Notes: generated from the sequence alone by a model not told the origin. Numbered from the stretch's first letter, positions 52,190 to 62,254 are shown. The stretch: DNA of 64,000 nt from Anodontia alba (GCA_964016985.1 OZ024827.1:75092953-75156952); one strand, 5' to 3'. Translations and numbers: made by a program.

Positions 52190-52400
52190 GCAAAAGTATT
52201 GATGTTTGCTAATTTCTCCATGAAAACATATGTTGTAGGATTGTTTGTGTTGAGGTTTTACGGCCCAGTCAACCCCATGTGGTCATGGCAAGTGCGGCCA
52301 GTTTACCTAACCACAGTTTTACTGGGCAGGCTTAGTCCTCTAAGATATGTTGTAGATACTCATCAGTGACTCATTAGAAGAGCATTGACAAGCTACCTCA
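52190..52400. mobile_element. family B MITE split by SINE S1
   Basis: AATTTCTCCATGAAAACATA on the left and AGATACTCATCAGTGACTCA on the right are family B halves separated by the SINE at 52239-52344. Confidence 0.65.
52228..52355 (-). mobile_element. SINE S1, 5'-truncated, 11-bp TSD
   Basis: ATATGTTGTAG at 52228-52238 and 52345-52355 flanks 106 bp of S1 3' sequence (TTTGTGTTGAGGTTTTACGG to GCAGGCTTAGTCCTCTAAG). Confidence 0.85.
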
Positions 52401-52529
52401 AAAGTGACCACTCTGGCCAGACTGCACTGCTGCACAGGCTGATCTGACACTTTGTTGTTCACACATGTGTCAAATATCCTTTTGCGCACAAAGCTGTTTT
52501 TAAACACAATATCATCATCCTAAAAGACA

Positions 52530-52699
52530 ACTTGAAAGACATTTTTTGGTATTTTTGAGAGAAAATAAGGCTTGACATTTCATGTGAATCATGATTTACA
52601 TGAAATGTCAAGTCTTATTTTCTCTGAAAAATAATACAAAAAATAGAATGTCATCTACTACAATGTTGCCTGCTGCAATTTTTCTCAGCATTTTCTCTG

Positions 52700-52731
<32 letters not shown>

Positions 52732-52789
52732 GAATGTTGTCTGCTACAATGTTGTCTGCTACAATTTTGCTTGGCATTTTAAGGGCTAA
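52530..52789 (+). mobile_element. family D MITE with repeated right ends
   Basis: Hairpin TTTCATGTGAATCATGATTT, then GTCATCTACTACAATGTTGC, an A30 run (52700-52729) and GTTGTCTGCTACAATGTTG twice. Confidence 0.6.
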
Positions 52790-52831
52790 TAATAAGAACA
52801 TTTTATATAAAAAGGAAGAAGAAAGGCATAC

Positions 52832-52897
52832 CAGACGGTGAAACATACAGCAATTTCTATTTATGAGATTTCCAGACAACCAGTCCAGATACTTGTA
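52832..52897 (-). CDS. weak candidate exon, 22 codons
   Basis: Minus strand, acceptor CTTCCTATTAAAAG and donor GTCTG|GTATGC, phase 0 at both ends, includes YLDWLSGNLINRNCC. The acceptor is poor, and a stronger site upstream (ATATTCATAG) leads to stops. Low confidence. Confidence 0.18.
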
Positions 52898-53052
52898 CTT
52901 TTAATAGGAAGTACATCTATGAATATAAAAAGAGAAATAAATTTAGTATGAACAGACAATCTGATTTTTCTATCATTTCAGTCTTCAAATACATTAAAGG
53001 AAATGCACACTAGAACTCCTGTGGAAATCCGATCAAAGATTTTATCTCTTGA

Positions 53053-53222
53053 AGTCCTGATCACAACTGCAGCATTTTGATTTTTATAAATTTTAGAGGA
53101 AATAAGACTTGGCATTTCATGTAAATTGTCTGTCTAGTAGACAATTCACATGAAATGTCAAGTCTTATTTCCTCTGAAAAAAAAAAAAACAATACAAAAA
53201 AGTTAGAATTTTGTCTGCTTCA
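53053..53222 (+). mobile_element. family D MITE
   Basis: CTGATCACAACTGCAGCATT; hairpin ATTTCATGTAAATTGTCTG/AGACAATTCACATGAAAT; GAATTTTGTCTGCTTCAATT. Confidence 0.7.
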
Positions 53223-53675
53223 ATTCAACAAACAATGTCTGCTCACCAAATGACGTCTGTTCACCAATGCATGCCTTTGCACATTTCCACACTTGGCATC
53301 TGCTGCACTATGGCAAAATCTTTTAGCAAAACTTATTGTACTCCCATCCAATTTGATATGCTACATGACTCCATTCTAAAAGAGCTAATTTTTCTCCCCC
53401 ACCACTCCACAAACAGACACACCTAACCAACACAACTACAATTTTTAGCGAACAGTTACTTTTCCACCCTTCATCTCATCCAATATGTACTACATGGCCA
53501 CACACTGATCAGAGGCCACATCTAAAAAAAGAGTATTTCTGACCCCACCCCAACCCACCTAACCCCACCTCCAGTTTTGAAAATCTTTTTTATTATGCCC
53601 CTACACATCTACATAATTATGTATCTGAAACAGGTATCAGTTTCAAATTTGTAAACTTAACCATCTAGGAGGACA
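53223..53675. other. C-rich single-copy DNA, no gene identified
   Basis: A 71-codon plus frame (53211-53426) begins in the D element. The rest is pyrimidine-rich (CCCCACCCCAACCCACC near 53545). No matched splice pair. Confidence 0.3.
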
Positions 53676-53813
53676 TCAACCCTTGTCCTGCTGAATAAAT
53701 TAAGATGCCACGCCCACGTCTAATTTTCACCCAATTAGATTACTTGATATAGGTTGTTGATACAAATTCACATACTTAGTGGCAAACAGTGCAGATCCAG
53801 ATCAGTTGGCTTT
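53676..53813 (-). mobile_element. family E MITE, truncated
   Basis: AACCCTTGTCCTGCTGAATA to GATCCAGATCAGTTGGCTT; the outer half beyond the central stem is missing. Confidence 0.7.
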
Positions 53814-54464
53814 CAATAAACCTGGCAGTAAAAAGATACCGTATTTACCCTAATGCCCCGTTTATATGCATAAGTTTGCCCCTAGGGGCAAATTTACCCC
53901 TAGGGGCAAATATACCCCTAGGGGTAAACTTGTCATGTGAACGCATTTGCCCCTAGGGGCAAAATTTACCCAAATTGCCCCAGCTCAAGGGTAGGGGCAA
54001 ATATATTTGCCCCTAGGGGTATTTTACCCCTAGTGGTACATTTCGTCATGTAAACGCAATGTTTAATTTACCCATAGGGGTAAATTTTGTAAATATGTTT
54101 GGAATGCCTCAAAATACATGTATACAATGTTTATTTTGCATAAATTTTATTTGTTTATTTACTTGATGTCTGCAAATATACTTGTACCTTCTCAGTCACA
54201 AATTTATGTTTGCAAGTTGTGGTCAGAAGTGAGGTATTTGACAAGAATACTATTATGCTAGTAGCAGTTAGGATACTGATTCAAGGCAAATACGATTTAT
54301 AGTTATTATGGTGCTGATCAAGTAGCGCACTTTTGTGCCGATCTATAATTAAATAGTTAATGTCATCAAGAAAGTTTTCGCAGTGTTTTTTAACCAATTT
54401 GATGACTAAAATTAATTCTCATTTCTAACGCTTATCGTTCCCATTTCTTAACGCTTATCGCTGA

Positions 54465-54652
54465 GGGTAAAATTTTTAGCAGACAACTTCAAATATTTCC
54501 TTATTATTCCCAGAAAATAGGCTTTGACATTTCAAGAAAATGGTGCCATCCCTTATTTTCTGAGGAAAAAAACCCCCCAAAAAACCCACAGAAATACTAC
54601 CAATTTGGCATCTGTTAATTTCGCCCAGAGAACCAGAGTGGTAGAGGTTGAT
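54465..54652 (+). mobile_element. family C MITE inside the Harbinger-like element
   Basis: GCTGAGGGTAAAATTTTTAG to GAACCAGAGTGGTAGAGG; right arm of the hairpin decayed. Confidence 0.55.
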
Positions 54653-55227
54653 GACTAAACAAAAATTACCAGGGGATATAAAAATGGTACCAGATCAGAC
54701 TGTTTATCTGTTCAACAATCTCCGCACAGTCTGATTATGGTCTAAGGTACTCACACACATGACATTTCAACAGTTTAATATGTGACTATCACTTGAGTAC
54801 AGCCATCTGCAAACACACTAAATACTAACAAAGGGGTTTGCAATGATCATGGACAGTCATTTCCGATGAACAATTAGTTTATCTTTATATGTAGAATCCC
54901 ATCGGTAAATAGGAAATACCCTGACCAGACTGTGCAGATCTATGTCACCAGAATTGAGTTCCCTGGTATTCCCAGTTTCAGGTCCTATGCCAACATTCAA
55001 CATTTTCATACAGCCTAACCTGAATTATAAAAAGCGATGTCAAATGATTAATTTTTATGTATTATTATTATCACTTTTCTTGATTATTACCAGTTAGTTC
55101 CATTGATTAATGCTTGTTTCATGTCTGGGTCACATAGCTGATGCGTGGAAAAAAAATAAGTACCATCTGCTTACACATCTGGATCATTATCAGGGTCTAT
55201 ACTGTGACAAAAGCTACAGGACACCTT

Positions 55228-55290
55228 CGCCTCCCCGAAACCACCGCCGCTCCCCCCTCCCCCCCTCCCCCCCCCCCCACCCCTTCCTCC
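55228..55290 (-). repeat. C-rich tract (G-quadruplex potential on minus)
   Basis: About 60 nt with runs of 6-13 C, the longest near 55266-55279; inside the Harbinger-like element. Confidence 0.7.
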
Positions 55291-55523
55291 ATCAATACAT
55301 GTCAATATGGTGGCATAATTGCTTTGTTTTCAGCAGAATATTATAGATCCTGCCCAAACTTTGGTGGGGCTATACTGTCTTGCTCCTGTGGAATATTAGC
55401 TAAACATTTTGGAATACAGCAGTAAAATCGGGAACATTATATTACTGACCACCAAATAATACTTTTTTTTTCACCAAAAACTTTCTTTCCCTACTTCTTG
55501 TATCTGAAGCTTGATAATGCAGA

Positions 55524-55718
55524 TTAACGCTAAGCACCTGGGTAAAATGTTCACCAGATGACATTTTGAAATATTTTTGTTATTTTTCTCAGGATACAGG
55601 AGTTGATATCTTATGCAGATTGTCATCAATGGAGACAATTTGCATGAAATGTCAAATCAAGATCTCTGGAAAAATAAGAAAAATAACATCAGTTTGTCAT
55701 CTGCTAAATATTCTCAGG
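55524..55718 (+). mobile_element. family C MITE inside the Harbinger-like element
   Basis: TTAACGCTAAGCACCTGGGT, GAGACAATTTGCATGAAATG and GTCATCTGCTAAATATTC. Confidence 0.65.
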
Positions 55719-56164
55719 TGAAAGAAACAGTGCTGCTATTATAGATAAGCTTTTAAATAAAAAGAAAACTATCATTTGCCCCGTCTTCCTAAAACACATA
55801 TAAACGCAACCGTTTACCCATAGGGGTATTTAACAAGGTGGGGCAAATATTTACCCATAGGGCTAAATTTACCCCTAGGGGTAAACTTAATGCATATAAA
55901 CGGGGCTTAAGTATTCAGATATCTCAACATCTTACCATACTTGTTCTAAACTGTGAAAAAGTACAATTTACTACCGGATGTTGTGTCTAAAAATTGCTGG
56001 ATAAGTGGCAAACAGTGAAGACCCTGATGAGACGTCGTGTTTTGCGCCGTCTCATCTGGGTTTACAGTTTGCTCAGGTCGGTCTGTTTGAATACATACGG
56101 TAAAATATGGTATTATATTAATGCATTACTAATGAAATATTTTTCAACATTTCTTGACAATGTC

Positions 56165-56368
56165 TTAACCTTTACCACTCTCTGGGTTAATTCAGCAAAC
56201 GACAAATGGATGATATTTTTCTTATGTTTCCCAGAAAAAAAGGTTTTGACATTTCATGCAAATTGTCTCCTTATGAGACAATTTGCATGAAATGTCAAAG
56301 CCTATTTTCTGGGAAAAATAACAAAAATATTTCAAAGTGAAATTTATACCCAGCATACTAAGTATTAA
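56165..56368 (+). mobile_element. piggyBac-like MITE family C, full length
   Basis: TTAACCTTTACCACTCTCTG to CAGCATACTAAGTATTAA; hairpin CATTTCATGCAAATTGTCTC with complement. Confidence 0.75.
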
Positions 56369-56465
56369 TAATGATATAATTTTCTCTTATAAATACTAAT
56401 TCACAAGTACAACTGTCTTATTAATGTTTATTGTATGTTATGCATCACATAATATGATTTCATAC

Positions 56466-56543
56466 CTGAAGTGTGCATTGCATAATTTAATTTCATACTG
56501 AAGTATGACGTGATGCAGATACAGACTGTGTCTGTGCTCATCC
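56466..56543 (-). CDS. candidate internal exon, 25 codons
   Basis: Minus strand: one of the strongest acceptors in the window (TTTTTCATCATTCCCATATTGTTCAG) before 56543 and donor CTTCAG|GTATGA after 56466. Enters with 2 nt (GG), exits with 1 nt, no stop. It reads MSTDTVCICITSYFSMKLNY, then AMHTS. Other frames contain stops. It sits in single-copy DNA. Partner exons not identified. Protein not recognised. Confidence 0.4.
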
Positions 56544-56643
56544 CTGAACAATATGGGAATGATGAAAAAGACATACATCCAGATTACATTATCCACATAC
56601 AGTAAATCCTAATAACTCAGACTCCCTAAACTCCTTACCATAT

Positions 56644-56867
56644 TTAACCCTTAAAACGCCAAGAAAACCTGCATCTGAAAATGTCATCTGTTTATGTCGT
56701 CTGCTGAATATTCTTGCAAACTTTTCAAACCTATTATTGCATACAGGCAAACAGTGTGGACCCAACAGTCTGATCTGGGTCCAAACTGTTTGCAGAAATG
56801 ACTTTTAAATTCACAAGCAGATAGCAAAGCAGACGACAACTGTTGTGATTGGCAGTTTAAGGGTTAA
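56644..56867 (+). mobile_element. chimeric MITE: family D ends, J/N-type hairpin
   Basis: TTAACCCTTAAAACGCCAAG and GATTGGCAGTTTAAGGGTTAA are D termini. The centre is CAAACAGTGTGGACCCAACA/GATCTGGGTCCAAACTGTTT, as in families J and N. Confidence 0.7.
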
Positions 56868-56973
56868 CCTAATAACTGAACAAGTCCATTTAATGTATAA
56901 TCAAAGCACTGACAGTACTGGTGGGTCAACTGTCTCTAAATGTAGGCTGGGAAAATATGTTTTGAATTGGGAC

Positions 56974-57094
56974 TTAACCCTTAAAGCACCAAGCAGATGA
57001 TTCACATGAAATGTCAAGACTTGTTTTCTCTGAAAAATAAAAAAAATAAAAAAATGTCGTCTGCTGCAGTTGTGATTGGCGCTTCAAGGGTTAA
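56974..57094 (+). mobile_element. family D MITE, left arm deleted
   Basis: TTAACCCTTAAAGCACCAAG, GATGATTCACATGAAATG, GTGATTGGCGCTTCAAGGGTTAA. Confidence 0.7.
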
Positions 57095-57219
57095 GACTGT
57101 TTCATTTAACCCTCAACTTCTTGTAATTTAAGAAAACAGTGCACTGATCAGATGCTGCATTCTGTGGCATCTGATCTGGGTCTGCACTGTTTGCCAATGT
57201 CCCAAATGTCCCAGTCCAG

Positions 57220-57400
57220 GTATTACAGATAATCAGCTGACTTCACAGTGACAAGAACAGCAAGGCGATAAATAACCATTACCTGGATTTCGCCTAATGT
57301 GTGGATTGATTACATTGGTCATTGATAATTATATGGACAACTACCTTAAGGAAATTTTGGCATTTGTATATTATGGCTCGATTGTAAACAATCAACCCAA
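57220..57400. other. single-copy DNA with an unproductive splice-like pair
   Basis: Minus strand shows TTTCCTTAAG and AATCCAG|GTAATG, but all three frames between them have stops. At most it is a non-coding exon. Confidence 0.2.
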
Positions 57401-57509
57401 AAACTGCTGCACTGAGTAGCAAATATTGTAGAACCGCATTCTGCTGCATCTGCTCTAGGTCTACACTATTTGCTCATGTCTTTCCAATTATCATGGTACG
57501 TATTGAAAT

Positions 57510-57765
57510 CAGAAAAAAAACATCATGCTGAATATTTAAGTTTGCCTTAATAGGTGGATGTTTATTTACATTGAGTTTTTTCAGTAACAATTCTGAAAAA
57601 ATGAAATGCACATTGCAGTAATTAGATCAAATACAGTAATATTTTTTTAAATTTTCCACAAAAACAAATTTTGTGGGTAGGTACTCATTAGAATGACATC
57701 GATAAGACAATTCTAAAGAGTACACACAATATGTTTTTATGGAAAAGTAAGAAAAATACCAAAAT
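57510..57765. mobile_element. fragments of families H and B
   Basis: 57510-57642 is the right half of H (CTTAATAGGTGGATG, TAATTAGATCAAATACAGTA). 57636-57765 is a B copy (TTGTGGGTAGGTACTCATTA/GAGTACACACAAT). Confidence 0.5.
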
Positions 57766-57782
57766 TACTTACCTGGCTACCT

Positions 57783-58026
57783 GGGCCCAGTTGTTCAAAA
57801 CTAATGATGTCCTTAGTTAACGACTCCTTAAAATTTACATCAAGTGATACGCAAATATACTGAAATTTTTTGCTGAAAAAATGTGAGTAGCTTTTGCAGT
57901 GCAAAAGCTACTCACATTTTTTCAGCAAAAAATATCAGAATATTGTATATTGAATCCACTAAAACAGTTAACAAAATGACCCCTAACAAGCTTCTTAAGC
58001 TAACGAAGCTTTGAACAACTGGGCCC
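57783..58026 (+). mobile_element. MITE family F, copy 5
   Basis: GGCCCAGTTGTTCAAAACTA to CTTTGAACAACTGGGCCC with the perfect GTGAGTAGCTTTTGCAGTGC hairpin. Confidence 0.8.
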
Positions 58027-58041
58027 TGGTCACTTACAAGG

Positions 58042-58500
58042 CTTAGAATGCTGGGTTAAAATTTCAGCAGAAAACATTCTAAAATTTTTTTTTTTCTTAT
58101 TTTTCTTGGAAAATAGGATTTGATTGCAGTTTATCATCTGCTGAATTTGCCCAGAGTGCTAAAGGTAAGTGTGTTTTTTTTTTTTGTTGTTTTTTTTGTT
58201 GTTGTTTTTTTTCTGTAGCAGGTCTCCAATATAAAGGTAAGTCTAAACAACCCAATTACCACCACCACCATCCCAATATTGCTCTGCCAGTCAAAACTTC
58301 TGATAAATCTGTCAGTCAAATGGCCAATAAAACCTCCCATTACAGTTAACCTGTTGGTTTTAATTCTTAGCATGCCATGGGTAAAAATTTCTGCAGACGA
58401 CAAATTGAAATATTTCCATTGGAGACAACTTGCATGAAATGTCACAGTCTATTTTCTGGGAAAAATAAGAAAAAAAAAAAAAATTCAAAATGTGGTCCCA
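58042..58500 (+). mobile_element. two decayed family C copies
   Basis: 58042-58165 (GAATGCTGGGTTAAAATTTC to GCCCAGAGTGCTAAAGG) and 58358-58500 (TTCTTAGCATGCCATGGG, CAACTTGCATGAAATGTC). Between them is T-rich DNA and a CCACCACCACCATCC stretch. Confidence 0.5.
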
Positions 58501-58681
58501 ATGTGAACACCTAGTGAAATGACACCTCAGTCCATGTTTTCCAGTTTGCCTTGTTTTCAGTCTGGCATGAGTGATGCTACCCAGACATGAAAAGAATCAA
58601 AAGATACCTGTGTTTGTCTATCATGGCCTGCCACTCTTAGCCTTGATACAGAAAACATGTGCCTCCAGTTGTTGAAATATT

Positions 58682-58789
58682 TCACAGGTGTATTCTATCA
58701 CTGCAGTCATTATCTCTCTTTATCTCAGTCCATAAATTCCTGAAAGTTCCACACTCATCTTTGAACATTTTTTGGATGAAAAGAACTGA
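58682..58789 (-). CDS. candidate exon, 35 codons to a stop
   Basis: Minus strand: acceptor TAATTACTTTCCCTCAG before 58789, phase 0, open to TGA at 58682. It includes MFKDECGTFRNLWTEIKRDN and a DCSDRIHL end; basic and hydrophilic. It may be a terminal exon, or may use the donor-like CACCT|GTGAAA just before the stop. No AATAAA follows closely. Family not recognised. Confidence 0.35.
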   Translation of the reverse strand, partial: SVLFIQKMFKDECGTFRNLWTEIKRDNDCSDRIHL

Positions 58790-58873
58790 CTGAGGGAAAG
58801 TAATTATGGCAGACCTGTTTCTCAAACATCAGCAATGACACTGACAATCTGTAAATGCCCTAATATTCCCATA

Positions 58874-59083
58874 TTAACCCTTGTCATGCTGAATAAATTA
58901 AGATGCCACGCCCATTTATAATTTTCAGCCAATCAGATTACTTGATCCAGATTGTTGATATAAATTCACATACTTAATGGCAAACAGTGCAGATCCAGAT
59001 CAGTTGGCTTCTTCAGAAGCCAACTGATCTGGATCTACACTGCAAAAGCAGGATATATCCAGTTTCAGCAGGACAAGGGTTAA
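58874..59083 (-). mobile_element. piggyBac-like MITE family E, copy 9
   Basis: TTAACCCTTGTCATGCTGAA to TTCAGCAGGACAAGGGTTAA; perfect GTTGGCTTCTTCAGAAGCCAAC centre. Confidence 0.85.
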
Positions 59084-59500
59084 ATTTAACACAACATTGT
59101 AGCAGATGACATTCTAATCTATTATTAGGCCTCCCCTGAAAATATATTACTGTATTCGATCTAATTACCGCACATACCCCTGTAAGCGCACAGTCAAAAA
59201 ATTTCGTAGTCTTCTGATGGCAGTCAGTATACCTTTTGTTTACTTCTTTATAAAGGCTTATGTTGTGGGTACCACAGCATATGCCTTTATAAAGAAAATC
59301 AGAAAAAATGGCATAGTTATCATCAAATAAGTTCTTTTCTGATCTTTTTTATAGTGTATCCTTAGTAGGTAGATACAGATTTTATCACAAATGAGTGTTC
59401 TCAGTAATTTTGAAAAACCTGAGTGCACAGTGTGGTAATTAGGTCGAATACGGTAATTAGAATGTTGTCTGCTATATTTTGCATAGTGCTTTAATTGTTA
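59084..59500 (+). mobile_element. family D MITE split by family H MITE
   Basis: ATTGTAGCAGATGACATTCT (59097-) and GAATGTTGTCTGCTATATTT (59460-) are D halves around the H element. Confidence 0.6.
59148..59455. mobile_element. MITE family H, copy 4, hairpin shortened
   Basis: TACTGTATTCGATCTAATTA to TAATTAGGTCGAATACGGTA. The hairpin is reduced to TATGTTGTGGGTACCACAGC. Confidence 0.75.
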
Positions 59501-59586
59501 ACTGAAATATACCAGTATCCCATAAGTTAAGGTTGATTATAATAATATACTATAGTCAATTATCTGCATATTAAACTGAATTTAAC

Positions 59587-59712
59587 TAACTGCATTTTAA
59601 TTCTTAAAGGACTTAACAAAATTGTAACAGATGACATTCTACTTTTAAATTTTTGTAAATAATTTTTCTGAGTACAGTATATATAACTGGCATTTCATGT
59701 GAATGTGCTAGA
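59587..59712 (+). mobile_element. family D fragment (left half)
   Basis: TTCTTAAAGGACTTAACAAA, TGTAACAGATGACATTCTAC and GGCATTTCATGTGAATGTG; no right half. Confidence 0.5.
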
Positions 59713-60193
59713 ACCAGTTATAATAATATTTGATAACTGATAAATGACGAATGAGTTAAAACTAATAATTGACTTAACAGCTGTTCCACAAGAATAAATG
59801 AGAAAATATTCTCTCCTTATAGTTACTGAAGAAACTGATTTGACCCATTTCAGTCTGGAGACCCCCAAAAGGGTAACCGGCAAACAGTGCAGACCCAGGT
59901 CAGATGTCACAGAATGTAGCATCTGATCAGGGTCTACACTGTCTGCATTAAATACAGGAATTTCTCTAAAGCATAATGATTATAAAAACTGACAAGATAC
60001 ACCCTGCTGGAAATAGACCAGTCCAAAGAGTTACACAGTAGAAGAGTCTACTTGACATAAATGGGCTGAAGGCACATTTGATGAGTATAAAATTAACCAA
60101 TTCAGTCAATGAAGCATACCAAGAGGTAAAGGACAAATATTGATGGGGTAGGTGAATGTACATGTTGGACTTTCAGCTTCTCTCAACAAGATA

Positions 60194-60401
60194 TTAAACC
60201 TTGTCCTACTGAATAAATTAAGATGCCACACCCAATTCTAATTGTCAGCCAATCAGATTATTTGATCCAGGTTGTTGATACAAATTCACATACTTAATGA
60301 CAAACAGTGCAGATCCTGATCAGTTGGCTTCTTCCAACTGATCTGGATCTACACTGTTTGCAAAGGCAGGACGTATCCAGGTTCAGCAGGACAAGGGTTA
60401 A
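60194..60401 (-). mobile_element. piggyBac-like MITE family E, copy 10
   Basis: TTAAACCTTGTCCTACTGAA to TTCAGCAGGACAAGGGTTAA; centre GTTGGCTTCTTCCAAC shortened. Confidence 0.85.
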
Positions 60402-60672
60402 CAGTTGTCCAATATTAAACGCCCTAAGCATAACCGATTTTAAACTGAATAAACTCAAACCAACTATATTTTGGAAAAGTCAAATTTCAGATTTAGGTAT
60501 GTTAGGCTATGTGATTTAGATATTCCCAGTGAAAAATGGCTGAACTATCTGATTAGTGGAGACCTTGATCAGACGCCAGATTCTGTGCCATCTGATCTGT
60601 GCATGCAGGTTTGCCAATTAACTTATTGTGGGTCTCCAGACCAAAATGACTGAACTATAAAGATGTCCCACT

Positions 60673-60674
<2 letters not shown>

Positions 60675-60709
<35 letters not shown>
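60675..60709 (+). repeat. (AAT)n microsatellite
   Basis: About 11 uninterrupted AAT units. Confidence 0.95.
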
Positions 60710-60711
<2 letters not shown>

Positions 60712-60763
60712 TATATGTGGTGATATTTTTTAATTCCTTCATTCTATTTAAATAATTTATCAC

Positions 60764-60766
<3 letters not shown>

Positions 60767-60832
<66 letters not shown>
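60767..60832. repeat. (AT)33 microsatellite
   Basis: 66 uninterrupted bases of AT. The flanking GATCGATTATGAAAACCCAA block (60925-60945) looks like part of a dispersed repeat. Confidence 0.95.
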
Positions 60833-60835
<3 letters not shown>

Positions 60836-60999
60836 TGAATCTCTGCCATAAGTGTCAGATACACAGTTAATAGCAACAAACCGATTATAATCAATAATTG
60901 TTCAATTACATGTACTTTGAACCAATGATCGATTATGAAAACCCAACCGATTTCCATCACTATCTCAAAGATATCCTTATTCAAATACAGATAACTAAT

Positions 61000-61208
61000 T
61001 TAACCTTTACCACTCTCTGGGCTAATTCATCGACGAGAAATTCGTGATATTTTTCTTATTTTTCTCAGAAAACAGGTTTTTTTAACATTTCATGCAAATT
61101 GTCTCTTTAGGAGGAGACAATTTGCCTGAAATGTCAAAACTGCTTTCTGGGAAAAATGAGAAATATTTCAAAATGTCTGCTGTTTTTACCAAGAGTGTTA
61201 AGTGTTAA
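61000..61208 (+). mobile_element. piggyBac-like MITE family C
   Basis: TTAACCTTTACCACTCTCTG to CCAAGAGTGTTAAGTGTTAA; hairpin CATGCAAATTGTCTC/GGAGACAATTTGCCTG. Confidence 0.75.
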
Positions 61209-61340
61209 TTAGTACATGTATACTGTATTTAGTTGCAAATATCCTATTAAATGAATAAATATCCAAACAGTACATAACATCCATATCACTGATTACAATG
61301 TATGACAAGAACAACATCTGGTATAGCTCAACATAAGAGA

Positions 61341-61407
61341 TGGGGTGGGGTGGGGGAGGGGGGTGGAGGGTGTGTGTGGGTGTAGGGGGGGGGGGGTGGA
61401 GGGAAGG
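61341..61407 (+). repeat. G-rich tract with quadruplex potential
   Basis: Eight or more runs of three or more G within 67 nt, the longest about 12 (near 61385-61396). Confidence 0.8.
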
Positions 61408-61413
61408 TTGGTA

Positions 61414-61588
61414 TCCTAGAATTTTTTTTTATTTCTTCACAAAAAATATACAAATGCATGTTGTGGGTACTCATTACAAGAGCCTTGCTGAGGCACTTCT
61501 AATGAGTACCACAATATATTTTCATCAAGAAAAAAGAAAAATATCAATATTTTTCCACTGAAAAAAGTCCCTTATCTGGAGCATCTGG
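61414..61588. mobile_element. MITE family B
   Basis: CATGTTGTGGGTACTCATTA with AGGCACTTCTAATGAGTACC; right end CCCTTATCTGGAGC. Confidence 0.7.
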
Positions 61589-61601
61589 GAATAGTTAACC
61601 C

Positions 61602-61966
61602 TTAACCTTTACCACTCTCTGGGCAAATTTAGCAGATGGCAATGAATGATATTTTTCATAGTTTTCCCAGAAAATGGGATTTGACATTTGGAGACACTTT
61701 GCATGAAATGTCAAATCATGTTTCCTGGAAAAATAAGAAAACTATATCAAAATGTCATCTGCTGAAAATTTTACCCAGAGCTCAAAGGGTTAAAGCATCT
61801 AGCAAAATTGTAGATGACATTCTGATTTTTTTTTTTTTAATATTTTTTTTAGTGAAAACAAGACTTTGCATTTCATGTTGGTAGATGATTAACATAAAAT
61901 GTCAAGCCTTATTCTCTTTAAAAATATGTTGTCTGCAGCAGTTGTGATTAGCGCTCTGAGGGTTAA
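61602..61966 (+). mobile_element. family C MITE abutting family D MITE
   Basis: 61602-61793 (TTAACCTTTACCACTCTCTG to GCTCAAAGGGTTAA) and 61790-61966 (TTAAAGCATCTAGCAAAATT to GATTAGCGCTCTGAGGGTTAA). TTAA 61790-61793 is shared. Confidence 0.7.
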
Positions 61967-62254
61967 CCCATTGTAGTCTGAAGACCCCTTAAAGGGTAAT
62001 TGCCAAACAGCGCAGCCCCAGATCAGACACCGCAGAATGCATCGTCTGATCGGTCTCCACTGTTTGCAAATAGTTCAGCCATTTTTCTCTAGGAATAACT
62101 AAATCTTAGACATACCTAAAATTGAAAATGGACTCTTCCATTGATATGCAGTATGGGGGAGACTATTCAGTGCAGAGAACAGCCTTGTAATGTTGAAGCC
62201 TCAGGTGATTCTGGCAGAAGGGACAACTAAAAATGCCTTGACAGAAATGCTGTT

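Larger units (their letters stand above)
53851..55910. mobile_element. PIF/Harbinger-like element, 2054 bp, TAA TSD
   Basis: TAA at 53851-53853 and 55908-55910. Ends GCCCCGTTTATATGCATAAG and TAATGCATATAAACGGGGC, followed inward at both ends by several CCCCTAGGGG palindromes with AAATTTACC spacers. A 3-bp TAA/TTA duplication and G/C-rich ends fit PIF/Harbinger. No transposase frame, so non-autonomous. Two C-family MITEs lie inside. Confidence 0.75.
53843..56113 (+). mobile_element. MITE family J split by a 2-kb transposon
   Basis: ACCGTATTTACCCTAA at 53838-53853 and GTATTCAGATATCTCAAC from 55911 are adjacent in intact J copies. The right part runs to AATACATACGGTAAAATATG. Confidence 0.75.

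Noticed and set aside
57280..57370. Splice-bounded minus-strand segment (TTTCCTTAAG to CCAG|GTAATG)
   Set aside because: All three frames contain stops; at most a non-coding exon.
60760..60984. 74-codon minus frame with hydrophobic stretch and (IY)n tail
   Set aside because: The tail is the AT microsatellite and the rest resembles a dispersed GATCGATTATGAAAAC-type repeat.
62080..62160. Apparent minus-strand exon with TTTTAG|GTATGTC donor
   Set aside because: The same sequence recurs at 60484-60540 next to a J-type stem, so it is repeat-derived.
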